From NCBI GenBank assembly GCA_910890315.1, contig CAJVGD010000022.1, positions 186,001 through 250,000 of the forward strand: a stretch of DNA of 64,000 nucleotides, in the 5' to 3' direction. The stretch is from Serendipita indica DSM 11827 (Eukaryota; Basidiomycota; Agaricomycetes; Sebacinales; Serendipitaceae). The position numbers and the translations under genes are program-made. Below, piece after piece: positions 32,805-47,353 of the stretch (its first letter is position 1; each line of letters begins with the position of its first letter). The notes beneath the pieces are model-generated. The model had not been told where the DNA came from. It saw only the letters and a list, made by a program, of their open reading frames with translations, and did not search any database.

Positions 32805-33370
32805 GATTGAATGACTGCCTTGTCGTGGTCTGCTCCAAGTTGGATCCTCCAGGACATTTCTAGATGAAGTTAAACTGTCATTTCTCTCAGGGTCAGAATA
32901 TATTGGGGGAATATTGCTTTCATTATCGAAAAGTTATCGAAAATTTCCTATGTCAGTCTGCAATAGTATGCAAACTCATTGAATAGAAATTTAAGGGTCG
33001 TCCCTCTACGTCCTTGGCAACAATCCCCGCGATTCCAAGTGTCTGGCAAAATAGCTGGGGATACGATAAAATGACCAGTAGTTGGGCATAGTAGATCATC
33101 CCATTTTTGAATACTCGTGAATCAAGAGAGGTGAGGGTAGAAGTATTCCCGACCAGAGCTGTTTGAACACGTTGCACCTGATCTAGCAAATACGCAACTC
33201 GCAAATGAGAGCCTGAGGCTGGTCTTTAGTAAACCTTTTCTGCTGTGGTGCGTGTTGTTGTGTTGATACAGGGAAGGAATGGATCTGAGGACTACATGAT
33301 GGAGATAGATTTCAGTTTCACATTCGACGCATCTCATAGTTGATGGCACGGAGAAGTTATGGATAAACAT
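32805..33370. other. Intergenic stretch
   Basis: It separates the F-box array from isovaleryl-CoA dehydrogenase. Short minus-strand frames at 32953-33370 show no domain content. Confidence 0.5.
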
Positions 33371-35134
33371 CTATACGCTGCCTTTACCCAGTATCTCTTC
33401 ATTGAACTCCCTTCCGATCAGCATTCGGCGAACTTCTTGGGTTCCAGCCCCGACAGCGTATAACCGCGCATCCCTCAGGTAGCGTCCAGTAGGATATTCT
33501 ATGGGAATCAACATGTAGCTTCAAAGGAGTTAGGGATGATACATACCATTGATATATCCATTCCCGCCTAGACATTGCATCGCCTCCAAGGCAATCTCGA
33601 TGGCCTTCTCGGTCGAGTAGAGAATCGCACCAGCACAATCCTAACAAGACACTAAGGACTCCAGTAGAAAGCTAGTGAAAGCGAGCTCACTCGTCGGCTG
33701 ATTTCCCCTTTATCACACGCCCGAGCGACAGCGTAGACATAGCTGCGTGCTGAATTCAACTTGACGTACATATCCGCTATTTTACCCTGAGTCAAATATG
33801 AGCATTTGCCAAACGAGTGGCCACGTTCCGCGTACCTGCATTAGTTGGAACGTCGCGACGGGCTTGCCAAATTGCGACCTCTCATGAGAGTAAAGAAGAG
33901 CCGTCGAGAAAGCCGCTTGGGCGATTCTAACCAAATGAGACACAAAAGGGCACAGACGCAAGAATAACGCACCCAAGCGGACCACCACTCAGTACGAGTC
34001 GCTCGAGGTCGAGGCCAGACATCAGGACGGCGGCACCACCATCCACTTTCCCGAGCACATTCTCTGGAAGCTAGATATAGTGTTTGTTTTGTAGACTGGC
34101 CAAAGCATACCTTCGGGGACCTCGCAGCCTTCAAAAATGAGTTCTGCTGTATCACTCCCTCTCATTCCAACCTTGTCGAGTTTGGTGCCCGTACGGAAGC
34201 CCTTCATTCCTTTTTCTATGATGAACGCCGTGATGCCTCTGGACTTTTTCTCTGGTGACGTCTTCGCGTACACAACTAGCGTGTCAGCAATGGGTCCGTT
34301 CGTAATCCTAAGGCGGTTATAGAATGATGAATGGCTAAAGGGAGATAACGCACCAGAACTTGGTCCCATCCAGTATATATCTATCGCCCTTCTTCACTGC
34401 TTTCAACTTCATTGAAACCACGTCCGACCCAGCATTGTGCTCGGACATTGCAAGAGCTCCAACCTAAGTAGTCACATAAACTCCCCTATTTCACGGATTA
34501 CCGAGACCAAACTTGCCTTTTCGCCTGAAATCAGCGGTGGCAGATACTTGCTCTTTTGCTCTTTCGTGCCGTGTCTGTGAATCTGGTTGACACAAAGATT
34601 GGAATGTGCGCCATATGATAGTGCGACGGAAGCCGACGCGCGAGATAGCTCTGTACCAAACCTCGGTCAGTCCGATGAAGCGTCCCTACCCGGTACACTT
34701 GCCCTCCATAGCGATGACGTGCATAAAGTAACCCATTTCTAGACCACCATACTCGCTCGAACACGTGATTCCCAGCAGCCCCATTTCGCCAAATTGCTTC
34801 CACATGTCCATTGGAAACTGGTTCGTCTTGTCAATCTCGTCCGCTCGTGGCAGCAAGCTACGTTGCGCAAACGTTTCTATAGAGCTACGGAACTGCATCA
34901 CGTCGTCAGTGATTGCCAATGAATATCATGCGTGCTCACTTCCTGTTGTTCGTCCGTCAAACCGGCTACCGGCATGTTGTAGAAACCTCCAAAGGAGTCT
35001 TCAAGAGATCGAGGCGATGCACTTATCCATCTCTTCACATTTGAGACTCTGTTTCTTGCGCAATTGAAACTGGTTGGTCGCGCTAGCGATGATGCGCGGA
35101 CGTATGGAGTGGACTTGAGGCAACCACGAAGCAT
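33371..35134 (-). CDS. IVD: Isovaleryl-CoA dehydrogenase, mitochondrial
   Basis: This FAD enzyme oxidises isovaleryl-CoA to 3-methylcrotonyl-CoA in leucine breakdown, passing electrons to ETF. Ten exons join in phase into 441 residues: 34940-35134, 34703-34892, 34517-34650, 34354-34463, 34111-34307, 33973-34063, 33836-33926, 33691-33786, 33547-33640 and 33371-33498. A basic, Arg/Ser-rich presequence fits mitochondrial import. Acyl-CoA dehydrogenase hallmarks are [64 protein letters not shown] (containing the Glu base known for IVD) and [24 protein letters not shown]. Two introns, 34651-34702 and 34464-34516, have GC-AG borders with GCAAGT donors; only these splice forms preserve the conserved MEELSRAS and [12 protein letters not shown] junctions. 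Confidence 0.93.
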
Positions 35135-35457
35135 AGAACCTCCTATGGTTTGGTAGTTGTGGTCGTTGGATCTGGTGGGGTTTAAGATGCAAGTCGAGCC
35201 GGGAACAAGGTCCGGCCGTCGAGCATCCACCTGACTCTTCCAGAGATTGTCATTGAAATGTCTTAGTTCGAATCTTATGTACAGAGTGACTTCGACTGGC
35301 AAAGACGCAGAGAACGAAAGGAGGATACATAACAAGAAAGACTAGGAGACATGATACGTGCACCTTCCGAGATTGATTCCCAATCCGTATACTACATGCT
35401 GTTTCGTAAAAGTCCAGCCTCGAGGCCTCTAACGTTCCCTATAAAGATATCCGCCGG
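35135..35457. other. Intergenic stretch
   Basis: A short region between the start of the dehydrogenase (-) and the end of the coiled-coil gene (-); it is the likely dehydrogenase promoter. Confidence 0.5.
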
Positions 35458-38400
35458 CTATAGATGGTCGTCGTTACTGGTGAAGCTGAGAAGGTCACCC
35501 AAATGGTGCTCATCTTCTGGACGGAGTACGAGACTACCAGGCGATCCAGGTGCGATCGAGTAGTCCGCCGTCGTCGTCGTTGGCGACATCTCCATGGGCA
35601 TGGAAGAGCGGCCCTGGCGTCGATTTCGAGACGGAGTCTGTGGCCCCGAATTGCGAGAGTTGACAGATAACAGTTGGCTACTATCTTGAACAGATGCGAT
35701 GTCACGTCCTGCATTTCGGGCAGCCACTTTGCCAAGAACGAGCGTGGGCGACGGTGGAGGCGATCCATCGTGAGCGTCGTACAGCGACATGCCATCCAGA
35801 CCATCCCCGTACCCGGTCTCCTGTAACAGCATCGTCATCGATTGATTGGTTTTGGGTACCGCGACCGACGAGGCCACGCTAGATCCACGGTGATGTCGGC
35901 TGTTTAGCGACCCATTCCGTTGAAGCTGCGATACGTGAGATGATTCATCTTCAATTGGCGTTGCTTCTTGATGGGTGATGTAGATTTTGGAGCGATTGGG
36001 TGGTGTTTCCGCAGAGGCACGACCGGGATGGAAATCGAATGACGGTCGACCTCCACCATAATCATCGACGATTGTCGGATATGAAATGTCATCCAAACCA
36101 TCCGAGTCTTTCTGCGAGCGCCTTTGGGGTGTAGACTAAAAGTCGTTCAGCGAGGACCAAAGAAGTCGTGAGAGAGAACATACATTTCGTACGCCGACTG
36201 CGGATTTGAGAATCGAAATCTCTTTTTCCATCCATCTCAATCGGGCCATTGCTTCGCCGAGCTTTTCCTCCAGTTCTTCGACATATCGGTTGGTCTCGAT
36301 GAGTTCCACCTTCAACTCGTCGTTGCTCTGCTTTGTCACCTTTGCTTCCTTCTTGGACTCGGCCAGTGCAAATAGGAGAGCCTCTTTCTCGAGCTCATGG
36401 CGGTCTTTGAGCTGTTGAAGGGTGGCTTGATGTGCCGCTTGGTTTGCATCCACGGGGGATCGGTTGGACTTGGGTTCCGAGCCCTGAAGCAGCGAGCTAG
36501 ACGAGCCATTTGTGCGTCCGGGGGTAGTCGATGTCGGAGAAGGAGCAGACGATGGGTCAGACTTGAACCCTTGCGTATCCAGTCTCTTTAGGGCAGAGTC
36601 ATAGGGACGGCCACCAGAAAACTGTTTCCACGAGTCGGTGCTTCGTCCGCTCCTTTCTTCCCAATCGCGATGATCACCGAGTAGATGGTTTAGCCTTCGA
36701 CTTGAAGCGCCGTATGGCATCCCAACGGTGGGGGGTATAGGTGACGATGCAAGCGAGCGTGTGCCGCTGAACCCACCAAAATCTCGCTCCATGCCATCAC
36801 GTCGATATCCGAGGACGCTCGCACTTCTCCATGCTGCTTGCCGGTGCACCCCAGCTCCATCTTCATGGAGTACTCCAGCCGCCGCGAAAGCTCGAGCAGT
36901 CCGTGGGCCAAGTTGAAGCTCAAGGCTCGTGCGCGAGTCTGGTCGAGCGCTTGACTCGAACGACGGCCTGCCCTCCGAGATGCGATGCATCGAGGTTGTT
37001 CGATATCCAGGATCGTCAAAACTAGGTCCACGGCCACCCTCGTTCCCAACAGTGACAGAGCGTTGTAGTCGTGCCATCCGCGAGCCTTCGTATACACTGG
37101 ATAGGCGTGATGACGGTCGCCGGGCGTGTCCAAGCTGTGCCAGTGGAGCACTTCTTGAGGAGCGTGGAGATTCCGTGTCCGATGTCTTGGCTCCGGCAGC
37201 ACGCCCAGAGAAGAGTTTACGGAGAGACGTCTTGCTGCTACTATCTCCATCACTCCGCTCCTTTTCTGCGTCGAACTGAGGGAGCGCTCCCCGTTCTTTG
37301 GGAGCTCGGGAATGAGGTGAGTTAGAAACTGGGGAAACACCAAATGGTGAATCGGTGGATTCAAGCTTTGTACTTGCAGACTCGGTCAGCGCACGGAGTC
37401 TCTGTTGAATAGGGACATCCTGTTGGCGCAGCTTCGCCGCGCTGGGAGTAGGAATGGAAGAAGCTTGCAGCGCCCGTTTTGGAGGAGACGAGGTTGCAAC
37501 TGGTTCCAAATCCATTTCACCCAACGGGTCCTCCTTCGACTTGACCTTGCTTCCATTGTCCAAACGTGGGTGAAGCAGGATTTCTTCAACAGAACGGTCG
37601 CTGCGCATCGATCCAAATCCGTCAGAGGCGACAGTAGCAATCGTAACATCTGGACCCATAGGCACACTAGTGGTATCACTAAGTTGTGTCGCATTAGCTA
37701 GAGGAGGTTAGCAACGGTCTCGTCAAGTAGATATCGGACGCACGTGGGTTGGCCGCAGAAGGTGTGAGGTGATTGGGACTGAGCATCGCAAGTAGATCAG
37801 GGTCGAGGTTCTCCAGATCCAAGCTAGGGCGTGTTCTCTCCTTCGTTGCCTGTACGACAGATTCTCCCGATACTGGAGGGTCGACAACGAGCGACGGGAA
37901 CGGGAATGTCTGTCCATCGTCTGTAGAGACTGGAGTGACCACAGTCGTCGATGTCGCGGTGGCAGAGGACGTGGACTGCGATTGCTTCCTTTTGTCGAAG
38001 TCGGAGCATCAGACTCTTCTAGTCTAGTTGTATATTGCTGGGGTGTCGCCGTGAAAACATCGGAACTTCGGTTTGCATCCCCGTTACCCGTTGGAGGCTC
38101 GGCAGCGGGGCTAGCTTTCGATAGCATTGAGCCATTTTGACTTTGTGCAGGCGTCCTCCGTTCCTGCTCCTCGATCAATTCTTTCATCCTGTCCACAGCT
38201 CCCTTGAGATCACTGAGATTCCACCGTCCCCACTCGTCGGCAGGACCGTATCCTCCTTTTGATGGAGTGTTGACACCACTTTCCAAACGCAAAACGCTAC
38301 CCGGCGTAACCGAAGCGTTGGCCGGGAATGACGCCGTGCTGTGAGTGCGTACGAGATTCATCGTACTTTGCTGCTCTACGAGTTTTTGTAGCTGGCGAGC

Positions 38401-40703
38401 CAGGTCGCCCAACAGACCACGCTCAATGTTTGATATCTCTGCGTCGGAGGTGACCGCAGACAGCGGAGACGACTGGCCGCTTGCATCGAGAGTGCGTTGA
38501 GGGACTGTGAGAGTCGAGGGCTTTGTCTCTGTAGACTTTTGTGGAGGAGACCTGGCTGGACTGGTTGGCAAGGGTGGGGCCTCCACTCCCTGTTGATGGA
38601 CATTTTCGTCGCTCATTGCGGCACGCTCCGAGTACGCTCTCTCCGAATTGTGTCGTTGAAGCGAAACATCTGCGTCTCCGACTAGGTGTGACTGATCGAC
38701 GTTGTGATGAGTTACAGTGGCGTGGTGAGACGCAGTGTGATTCGATTCATGACCAATCGTACTCTCGTATTCTCCTTCGAAGAGGTTTTCGTCGAGGACG
38801 CTTCGGTCCTCACTCTCCTCCTCAATGGTATGATCGGGACTGGTATCCTCAATTGGGCTGAGGATGATACCATCACTGCCGACTCGTATACCTCCAAATC
38901 CGTAGCCACTTTCGGTTCGGACACTGGCCGTGCGCAAACTTCGTTCGTCCACTTCGATGTGAGGGTCGAGACCCGGAGGTCGCATGAGCCCAGTGACACC
39001 AGTAAGATACCCTGCGTGATTGACAGAGGGACTATGCCGACCCATCGCGACGGCAGATGGAAGAGACGGACTGGCACGCCCATGGGTCGGATAGTATGGT
39101 GGCGCCAGTTCACCCTCCGCTACAACGTGTTCGCGACTGCCGTTTGCATACCCAGACTGAATCGCTTCTCGACTACCGCTCATCGGGGTTCCGAACACCT
39201 GTCCCAGCCTAGTGTAGCTCGAAGGCGTATCAATAGAGTGCCGAGCGACTCGTGGGTTGTACCCAAACCGGGACGCGCTGCCGGGCGTTTGTTGCAGAAT
39301 AGCCGACGACGGGCCCTGGGAGTGAATATTTGAATAGACCTGGTAGGCCGGAACGTTCGGCATGATCGTGTCGACGGACGCGCGAGTGGTGTTCATGGGC
39401 CTGCTGGGTGTAGTGGCGCTACGTTGAAGAGACGATGTGGGTGTTTCGGTGAGCTCGTCTGTGGAAACCGAGGCAGAAGTAGCCATCGATGGTTCTCGTT
39501 CCCGCGACTTGGACCGCTGACTCTTTTCCTCGTCCTTTGAAGTGGATCCAGAGGTCGAGCGCGAAAACGAAAATGGGTTCTTGAATCCCTTGAGCGAGGG
39601 CAAGGTGCTCCTAAACGACGACTTTCTTGGACGTGGTGGTGGCTCTTTTGACCGGGCTGCAGCAAGGTCTGTCGAGCTGACATGACCTTGAGACGGCAAT
39701 GATTCCGAAATCGAGGTATCGGCCTGCTGGCTCAGCGAATGAGTCGAACGAGACTGGAGTGCTTCGCTACCCGCACGGAAATGTCCACTGCCTGCATAGG
39801 TTGACTCAGTAGCCGTCCCAAGCGCCAAGCTGTGGTTCGAAACACTCTCGTTGAGCCTACTCGCGGCACTAAGACTGGGATTGCGGCTCAGGGGTACGGT
39901 GCTGACGGAGGGACTCCATGAAGAAGCACTTGCAGAAGAGTTGATGGCTCTCTCCACACCAGCAGAGTGAGGTGGATGTAGGAGACCGGTTGCTTCCAAG
40001 AGGCATTGAGATCACCGGCAGACGACGGGTTTGACGTGTCTAATCCCATGGACACGGCTCGTTCCGCCTCCCTCGCCCGTAAAATACTTTCGCGCTGCTG
40101 GAGTGGGCCAAATAATCCTTCTGGCGGGATAAGTCCATTGATAAGAGGAATATGCGAGTCGGAGACCGATGAAGAAAACTCTTCCCGCGTCGGCGTGATT
40201 GTGGACAAGTTTGCCACCTGTGAGGCTGGCACATATGTTACGCCGGGGACCCAGCTTGCACTGGAAGCAAATGTTGAGGATGCGCGAGGTGAGCTTTGCG
40301 GGCTGGAACCAGAGATACTATAAGGATCGGTGTTTTGTCGAAGAATACCAGGCGGTCGAGGGATAGCTGATCGTGTTTGACCAGCACTCCACGTTTCGAG
40401 ACCTGGCGGTGTGGCTGGAATGCCCCCATTCAGACTCGAACGTCGTACAACTGGTTCTCGAAAGCTTCCTGCGACTGGGTGATGTTAGTTGACAGCACAG
40501 CATAACGACGAGACAGGCTCACCTGGACTGGGCGATGACTGGAGGCTGACTCTCCTTTCTGGGCTTTTCCCTCTAGCTGGGCTCTTTCCGCGTTTTCCTT
40601 GTTCAGGAGATTTGACGAGTCTGTTTCCTTTTGGCTTGGGAATGCGAGTCGGATTTGGAGACGTGGGTGGCGAATTGAGGGCGGCGGTGGCGACAGATGC
40701 CAT
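35458..40703 (-). CDS. Large Ser-rich protein with coiled coil, one frameshift
   Basis: Exons 40523-40703, 40016-40468, 37744-39947, 36184-37697 and 35458-36135 make about 1,676 residues if one missing base is allowed for in a run of four T near 37990 (AAAA in the coding strand). All introns then fit in phase; the 68-nt intron at 39948-40015 is less certain. Most of the protein is disordered and Ser/Pro-rich with basic patches (PRPRKSSFRSTLPSLKGF). One clear coiled coil, rich in Glu/Lys/Leu, is encoded at about 36190-36420. It is not a family I can name; cytoskeletal or cell-end scaffolds share this make-up, but that is only an impression. Confidence 0.65.
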
Positions 40704-41129
40704 TGTAAATAATGTCACAAAAGATTCACACAATTAATACTTGAATAGGGATGTCGAGACGGGGACGAGAGGGGTGGGAGACCTGTACTTTTGAGGGGCC
40801 GCGGAGCTGGTGGCAGACTGGGATTGGTTAGCATCCGGAGATCGATCCTCGACGGCCAAGAGACAATGCTCACAGTCTTCCTCCCGGGTCTCTGCGCGTG
40901 CCTTTGCTGTGGCCAATGCCTTGTCCGACTGAAAGCGGCGTTTGGTAGACGACCAAAGGCGGCGAATGCAGACGACGGAGATGTAATATTTCGGGTGTTG
41001 TGCGTTTATAGGTGCAGACAGCAAGTTTCGTTTGTATTTTTGGAGAGCGTGCCGTGTTGGGTCAAGTTAGGCGTGGTATGTCAGGCGCGTTATCAGAGAT
41101 AATTTGAAGCAGAAGAATGCAGGTATAAA
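40704..41129. other. Promoter-side region of the coiled-coil gene
   Basis: A 97-codon minus-strand frame at 40734-41024 crosses it but shows no conserved pattern; I treat it as non-coding. Confidence 0.45.
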
Positions 41130-41619
41130 TCAGCATTTGATGACAGGTTGAAGATGGTTTAAGGATCCCACTGCGCACCTTGCGAGAAGAACCGGGCAAC
41201 CTTGGACGATGAAGGCTCGTTCAAATCGAGAAATTCCGAATCCCGGAGCTCTAGAAGACGTAGGACAATCTACAGGACCAAACTCAAGTGTTAGCAGCAA
41301 GTCATTGTTGCAAAAACATCCAAAGGAGACGTACGGGATTCTCTAACTACGTTGTAAAGGCAAGGAGAACCCTTACAAGCGCACCAGATGCCGTTAGAGT
41401 CCGTCAAAATGTCCTTGTCGTCGCCCGCGATGGCGCCAGAAACTTGGTGCGGTCAATGGTTTCTTCGACCACTCGCAGCCCTGCGGGTGCGCATGCCGCC
41501 AAAAGAACGGCGTCGAACGTCGAGAAATAAGCTTGAATATACATTTACTCACGCGTCGAAACGGCGCTGATGGACGGGTGGATATATCGTGTAAACGACG
41601 CTTGGATTGGACACAACAT
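41130..41619 (-). CDS. Possible roadblock/LAMTOR5-like small protein, frame-shifted
   Basis: Three exons with good GT-AG borders (41553-41619, 41335-41480, 41130-41269) would give about 117 residues if one missing base near 41443 is allowed for. The middle exon contains VVEETIDR and VSGAIAG...ILTDSNGIWCACKG, which resembles the DS(N/Q)G...KG strand-turn of roadblock/LC7 proteins such as the Ragulator subunit LAMTOR5. The 65-nt intron 41270-41334 has a GTACGT donor and a GCTAAC branch site. The last exon in the phase-consistent frame looks less family-like than another frame there (LRLLELRDSEF), so the C-terminus is unsure. It ends 61 nt before the stop of the fumarate reductase gene on the same strand. 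Confidence 0.35.
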
Positions 41620-41679
41620 TATGTAGAACACATGCAGCGAATAATGAAAGAGAGAGATGAAAACACAAACCAACCGTGT

Positions 41680-43824
<2,145 letters not shown>

Positions 43825-44312
43825 GGTTGCTGAAATTTGGACGGGATGAGTGGCTAACGCGATAGGGATCAACAACAAAGTCACGCAGGTGGCAAGGAAT
43901 GCATACCAGAAGAGATAACGTGGACTTGTATGCCGCGCTTTGTGACGTTGAAGCAGCGACGGGAGAGGTGGAGTCCAAGATGGAGAGGATGTTTGTGCGG
44001 GGTGATTCTAACCGGAGTAGACAGCTTTATAATGTGTGATTGGCAGCGGATTCTGCCCAGTTTATCGTCCCGGACCCGGTCATCCATTGCCGGTTGGCCA
44101 TGGATCCTTTGCTTGGGCGTCAAATCACGGGTTGCGCATTGAACACGTCATGTGATTCAAAGTCACGAGCATTTATTTTCAACAATTTCAGACGATCGGG
44201 GCGACGCCGTGTCGGCCGTCTTACTCTACACTCTGCTATCCAGTCGGTCGATTGTACGTAGCATGGACATTTATTCATTGTAGACCGATACTCTTGCTTC
44301 TACTCGTTCAAT
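43825..44312. other. Intergenic stretch
   Basis: Upstream of fumarate reductase and downstream of ferric reductase copy A. No coding signal was found. Confidence 0.5.
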
Positions 44313-46619
44313 TTACCATCCAAATGTCTCTGACCGGAGATGCATCTCCTTGCACGTCGCCGAACCTCGAAGAATGTCCCACTGAACCCTTGCGACCGCG
44401 TTTGACGCGCTCGTCAGGAAAGACAGCGGCCCGCATACTAACCGTGGTTAGGACCACAATCACGACCTTGGTATTGAATGCTCACCAGCGACCGCGGTAT
44501 ACCCAGTCCAGCTTGTAGCTCTTGAGGAGACGAGTCCAGCAATATCAGGGCGTCCGATAATGACTTGACCGAGAGAGCCGTCGTCCAATGTCGCCTCTTT
44601 CTCCGATTCTCGACTTTCGACTCGTCCCTCTTCGCCGGTAGAGTCTCCAGTAATGTGGACGTAGAACTCGATGGTACCTCCCGCCGCGCGAATCACACTC
44701 TGGGCTCCAAGCAGCTGTGCCTCGCAGGCCTTGACGACGTCTATAGATAATCTGTGAGCTCCGTACTATTACTGGACATTTTTATACTTACCACGATGCT
44801 TTGCAGAAAGGACGACGTCCACCGTCTTGCAAATGCCCGTCTTCTGCTTCATAGAGCGCGCAAGATCCGACAGGATGGGCGTAATAAACGTCAGTCCCAT
44901 CCCACCAGCAAGAAGGAGCACGCTGTCGTAGGAGCGAAGAGTGTTGGCGCCTGACTCTCCATATGGACCATCGAGAATGACGGGGAACTGGCGTGTAGGA
45001 GCTTCTTGCGCCGCGCAGTCACCCAGAGAGTGGGTAAATCCGGACTCAATCTTTACCAGGAATACCAGTTCGTTGTTCTTGGAGCCGTCTTTCGCGTCGG
45101 CACCGGGCAGCGATGAAATCGTAAATGGATGCGACTCGAACGGGCGAATATGGAGAAATCGCACAAAGATGTGCATCCCAGGTCGCCACTTGATGTTGGT
45201 CGGTATCGTCACACGTACGAACCCGTTTTGGAGGGAGAGTTGGGCACGATGCTTGAAGAGAACGTTGGTGATCACCATGTATACAAAGCGGGCGAGGAAT
45301 CCAAGCCGAAGAGCCCCAGAGTAATCTTCATATACAAGCTAGTGATCTCAGGGTGAGCCTAACCGCGCGACTTTCCTCCAAATGGCTTACTCGGTGTCAA
45401 GCAGGCCGAATCCATGGTAGTACAGGAATCCAATGAACACTACGAGCAGCAGTGAGCGGTTTTGCCAATCCATTTTGCCGGAAACCTACTGATAGAGGCC
45501 GCTATGTGCAAGAGATAGAAGCCTTCGTAGAGATGATGCCGAATCATTGGCAAGCTTCCCAACCACAGCCAGAGGAGTGCACCCAGCGCCGCGAATCCGC
45601 TCCACCAAATATACTGCCGAGTATCAACAACATCACGAGCGACTGCTCAGGACTCACATCGGAAACGTAGTGTTGACGGAACGGGAGCTCGCTATTTTAA
45701 TGTCAGGTATGCTCATCTCTTAATGAGCCAAAAGTGACTCACGAGCATGCTTGAACGATCATCGAGATGGTGTGGACAAGAGACATGTACACTAGGTGAA
45801 CGTCAGCGCAGTGGCATTGGAACTTGGCAAGCTTACCGATCAAGAACGCGACCCCTTGGTGAAACACTTGGAGCTTCTCGTGAGAGACGCCTGTCAACTG
45901 TTCAACCGACGACGGAGAGCGAAAGGCACCATGGCGTACCGACGACCCAGGAGATGAGATTTCGCTTGGCTCCGAGGACGCTGTACATTGTATTCAGCGC
46001 CGTCGTCATTCAATCAGAATGGCTACCCACAAGACGAACGGGATCAAGGCAGTCGCAATCCACTCCGAACGCAGCGCCAATGGAGGACTACCATCTGCCG
46101 CTCGTCAATACAGGGACACCGCATATACAATATGTACGTACAGAATGGCGCGCTGTAATAGTACCTGGCGACCCAGCAGTAGAGACTCGTGAACAAGAGT
46201 GCGATGAACAGCATAATGTTGGGTCCCAAAGACCCAATGGTCCATACAGTATTCACGATGCGGGAAACCGAGTACGGTAGACGCGGATAGGAGAATAGAC
46301 GCAGAAGGGCAAGGAGCTTCTTTGGCACGACCTGTGGAGTCCGATTGACCCTAGGGCGAACGTTCAGCAGGTTGCTCGTGTGATTGAAATTATAAGAATT
46401 TTACCTCGCCCACAAAGTGATTACTTTGAGCCAGCGTGCCACAAAGAAGACGGCGAGAGTCGCAAGGCAAAACCAGACGGTGCCATAGCCATACTTGACG
46501 CTATCTGCATAGCGATCACCACGCATTGCTTGATACTCTATGAGCTCTTCCATTGTAGGAACATAGTGTCCGTTGAGCATATAACCCCCGAGGAACATAC
46601 GACGAGCGATGGTCTTCAT
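44313..46619 (-). CDS. Ferric reductase, copy A (one frameshift)
   Basis: Twelve exons at 46405-46619, 46142-46350, 46031-46094, 45940-45980, 45837-45890, 45743-45791, 45658-45691, 45490-45613, 45391-45439, 44792-45338, 44486-44740 and 44313-44437. Every exon has exactly the same length as in copy B (47354-49672) except the tenth, 547 nt against 548. The loss is one A in a short A run at about 45303, which shifts the frame before the FAD-binding domain. The rest, including HPFTISS, the AGGMG nucleotide loop and the C-terminal FLTSASNAVARAQW-type block, is intact. So this is either a very young pseudogene or a sequence error. If functional it would reduce Fe(III)/Cu(II) at the plasma membrane. 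Confidence 0.85.
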
Positions 46620-47353
46620 GGCGAAGGAAAGGGACAACAAGTGGATAGTGAGGTTGAGCACCATTGGCCATTTTATGTCGTGAATACACGCGAAAATGCC
46701 TCGGAGTTCGGATGCCACCGAGATAGATATGAGGTCTCAAGTCAGATGGCGCGGCAGGCACCAAAGTGGGCTCTCCAGACATCTGGAAGCCAATAGTAGA
46801 AAGGAAATTAACGAGAAGTGCTGTGGCCCCGTCACTTCGGAGCCGACGGTGTTTGGGAAGATGCTGAACGCCGATGGCATAAATCCCTCATTGGCCCTTT
46901 ATCATATTTCTACGCCGATGACTGCCAATCCCCGCATAAAATAATTCCTCATGTATATGGACCATCACGTGTCGGCTCCTCGGCAGAATAATTGGGTTAA
47001 AGTTATTCTTATGCTCGTGGTGTATGGATATTACAACTTTGAGCTAGCCTTTCTTGGCTCAGGTACCAAACTCTTAATCTCGACTGTGAGTCAGTTTTGC
47101 CACCAACGATTGCTAGAAGTTTGCCCCGGACAAAGGCAATCAGGACAGTCTCGCTCACATGAGTCCACCGCAATTCGAGGACGCTTACTTACTCGGATAA
47201 AGAGATCCGAGGGAATGAACACGACATGTATCGCCAGTCGGGGATGTGGACATGAGTCGCTTTGTCTCGAGCGCGAAGGTTGGTCAGACTCATTTAATTT
47301 TTATGTACGTGCGGCTTGTATTTCGTAAAATTCAAAGTGTTTCTTCGTTCAAT
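46620..47353. other. Spacer between ferric reductase copies
   Basis: It contains the upstream region of copy A, including the conserved 33-nt block at 46859-46891, and the 3' flank of copy B. No gene was seen. Confidence 0.5.
46859..46891 (-). promoter_or_regulatory. Conserved 33-nt block upstream of ferric reductase A
   Basis: It differs at one base from 49863-49895 upstream of copy B, while the flanks have diverged. On the plus strand it includes CGCCGATGGCATAAATCCCT. It lies 240 nt before the ATG of copy A. Confidence 0.5.

Noticed and set aside
40734-41024. 97-codon minus-strand frame upstream of the coiled-coil gene
   Set aside because: Composition is unremarkable and the frame sits in a likely promoter; no supporting junctions.
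44565-44954. Plus-strand frames mirrored at 47606-47995
   Set aside because: They are antisense shadows of the ferric reductase exons; their conservation follows from the minus-strand coding copies.
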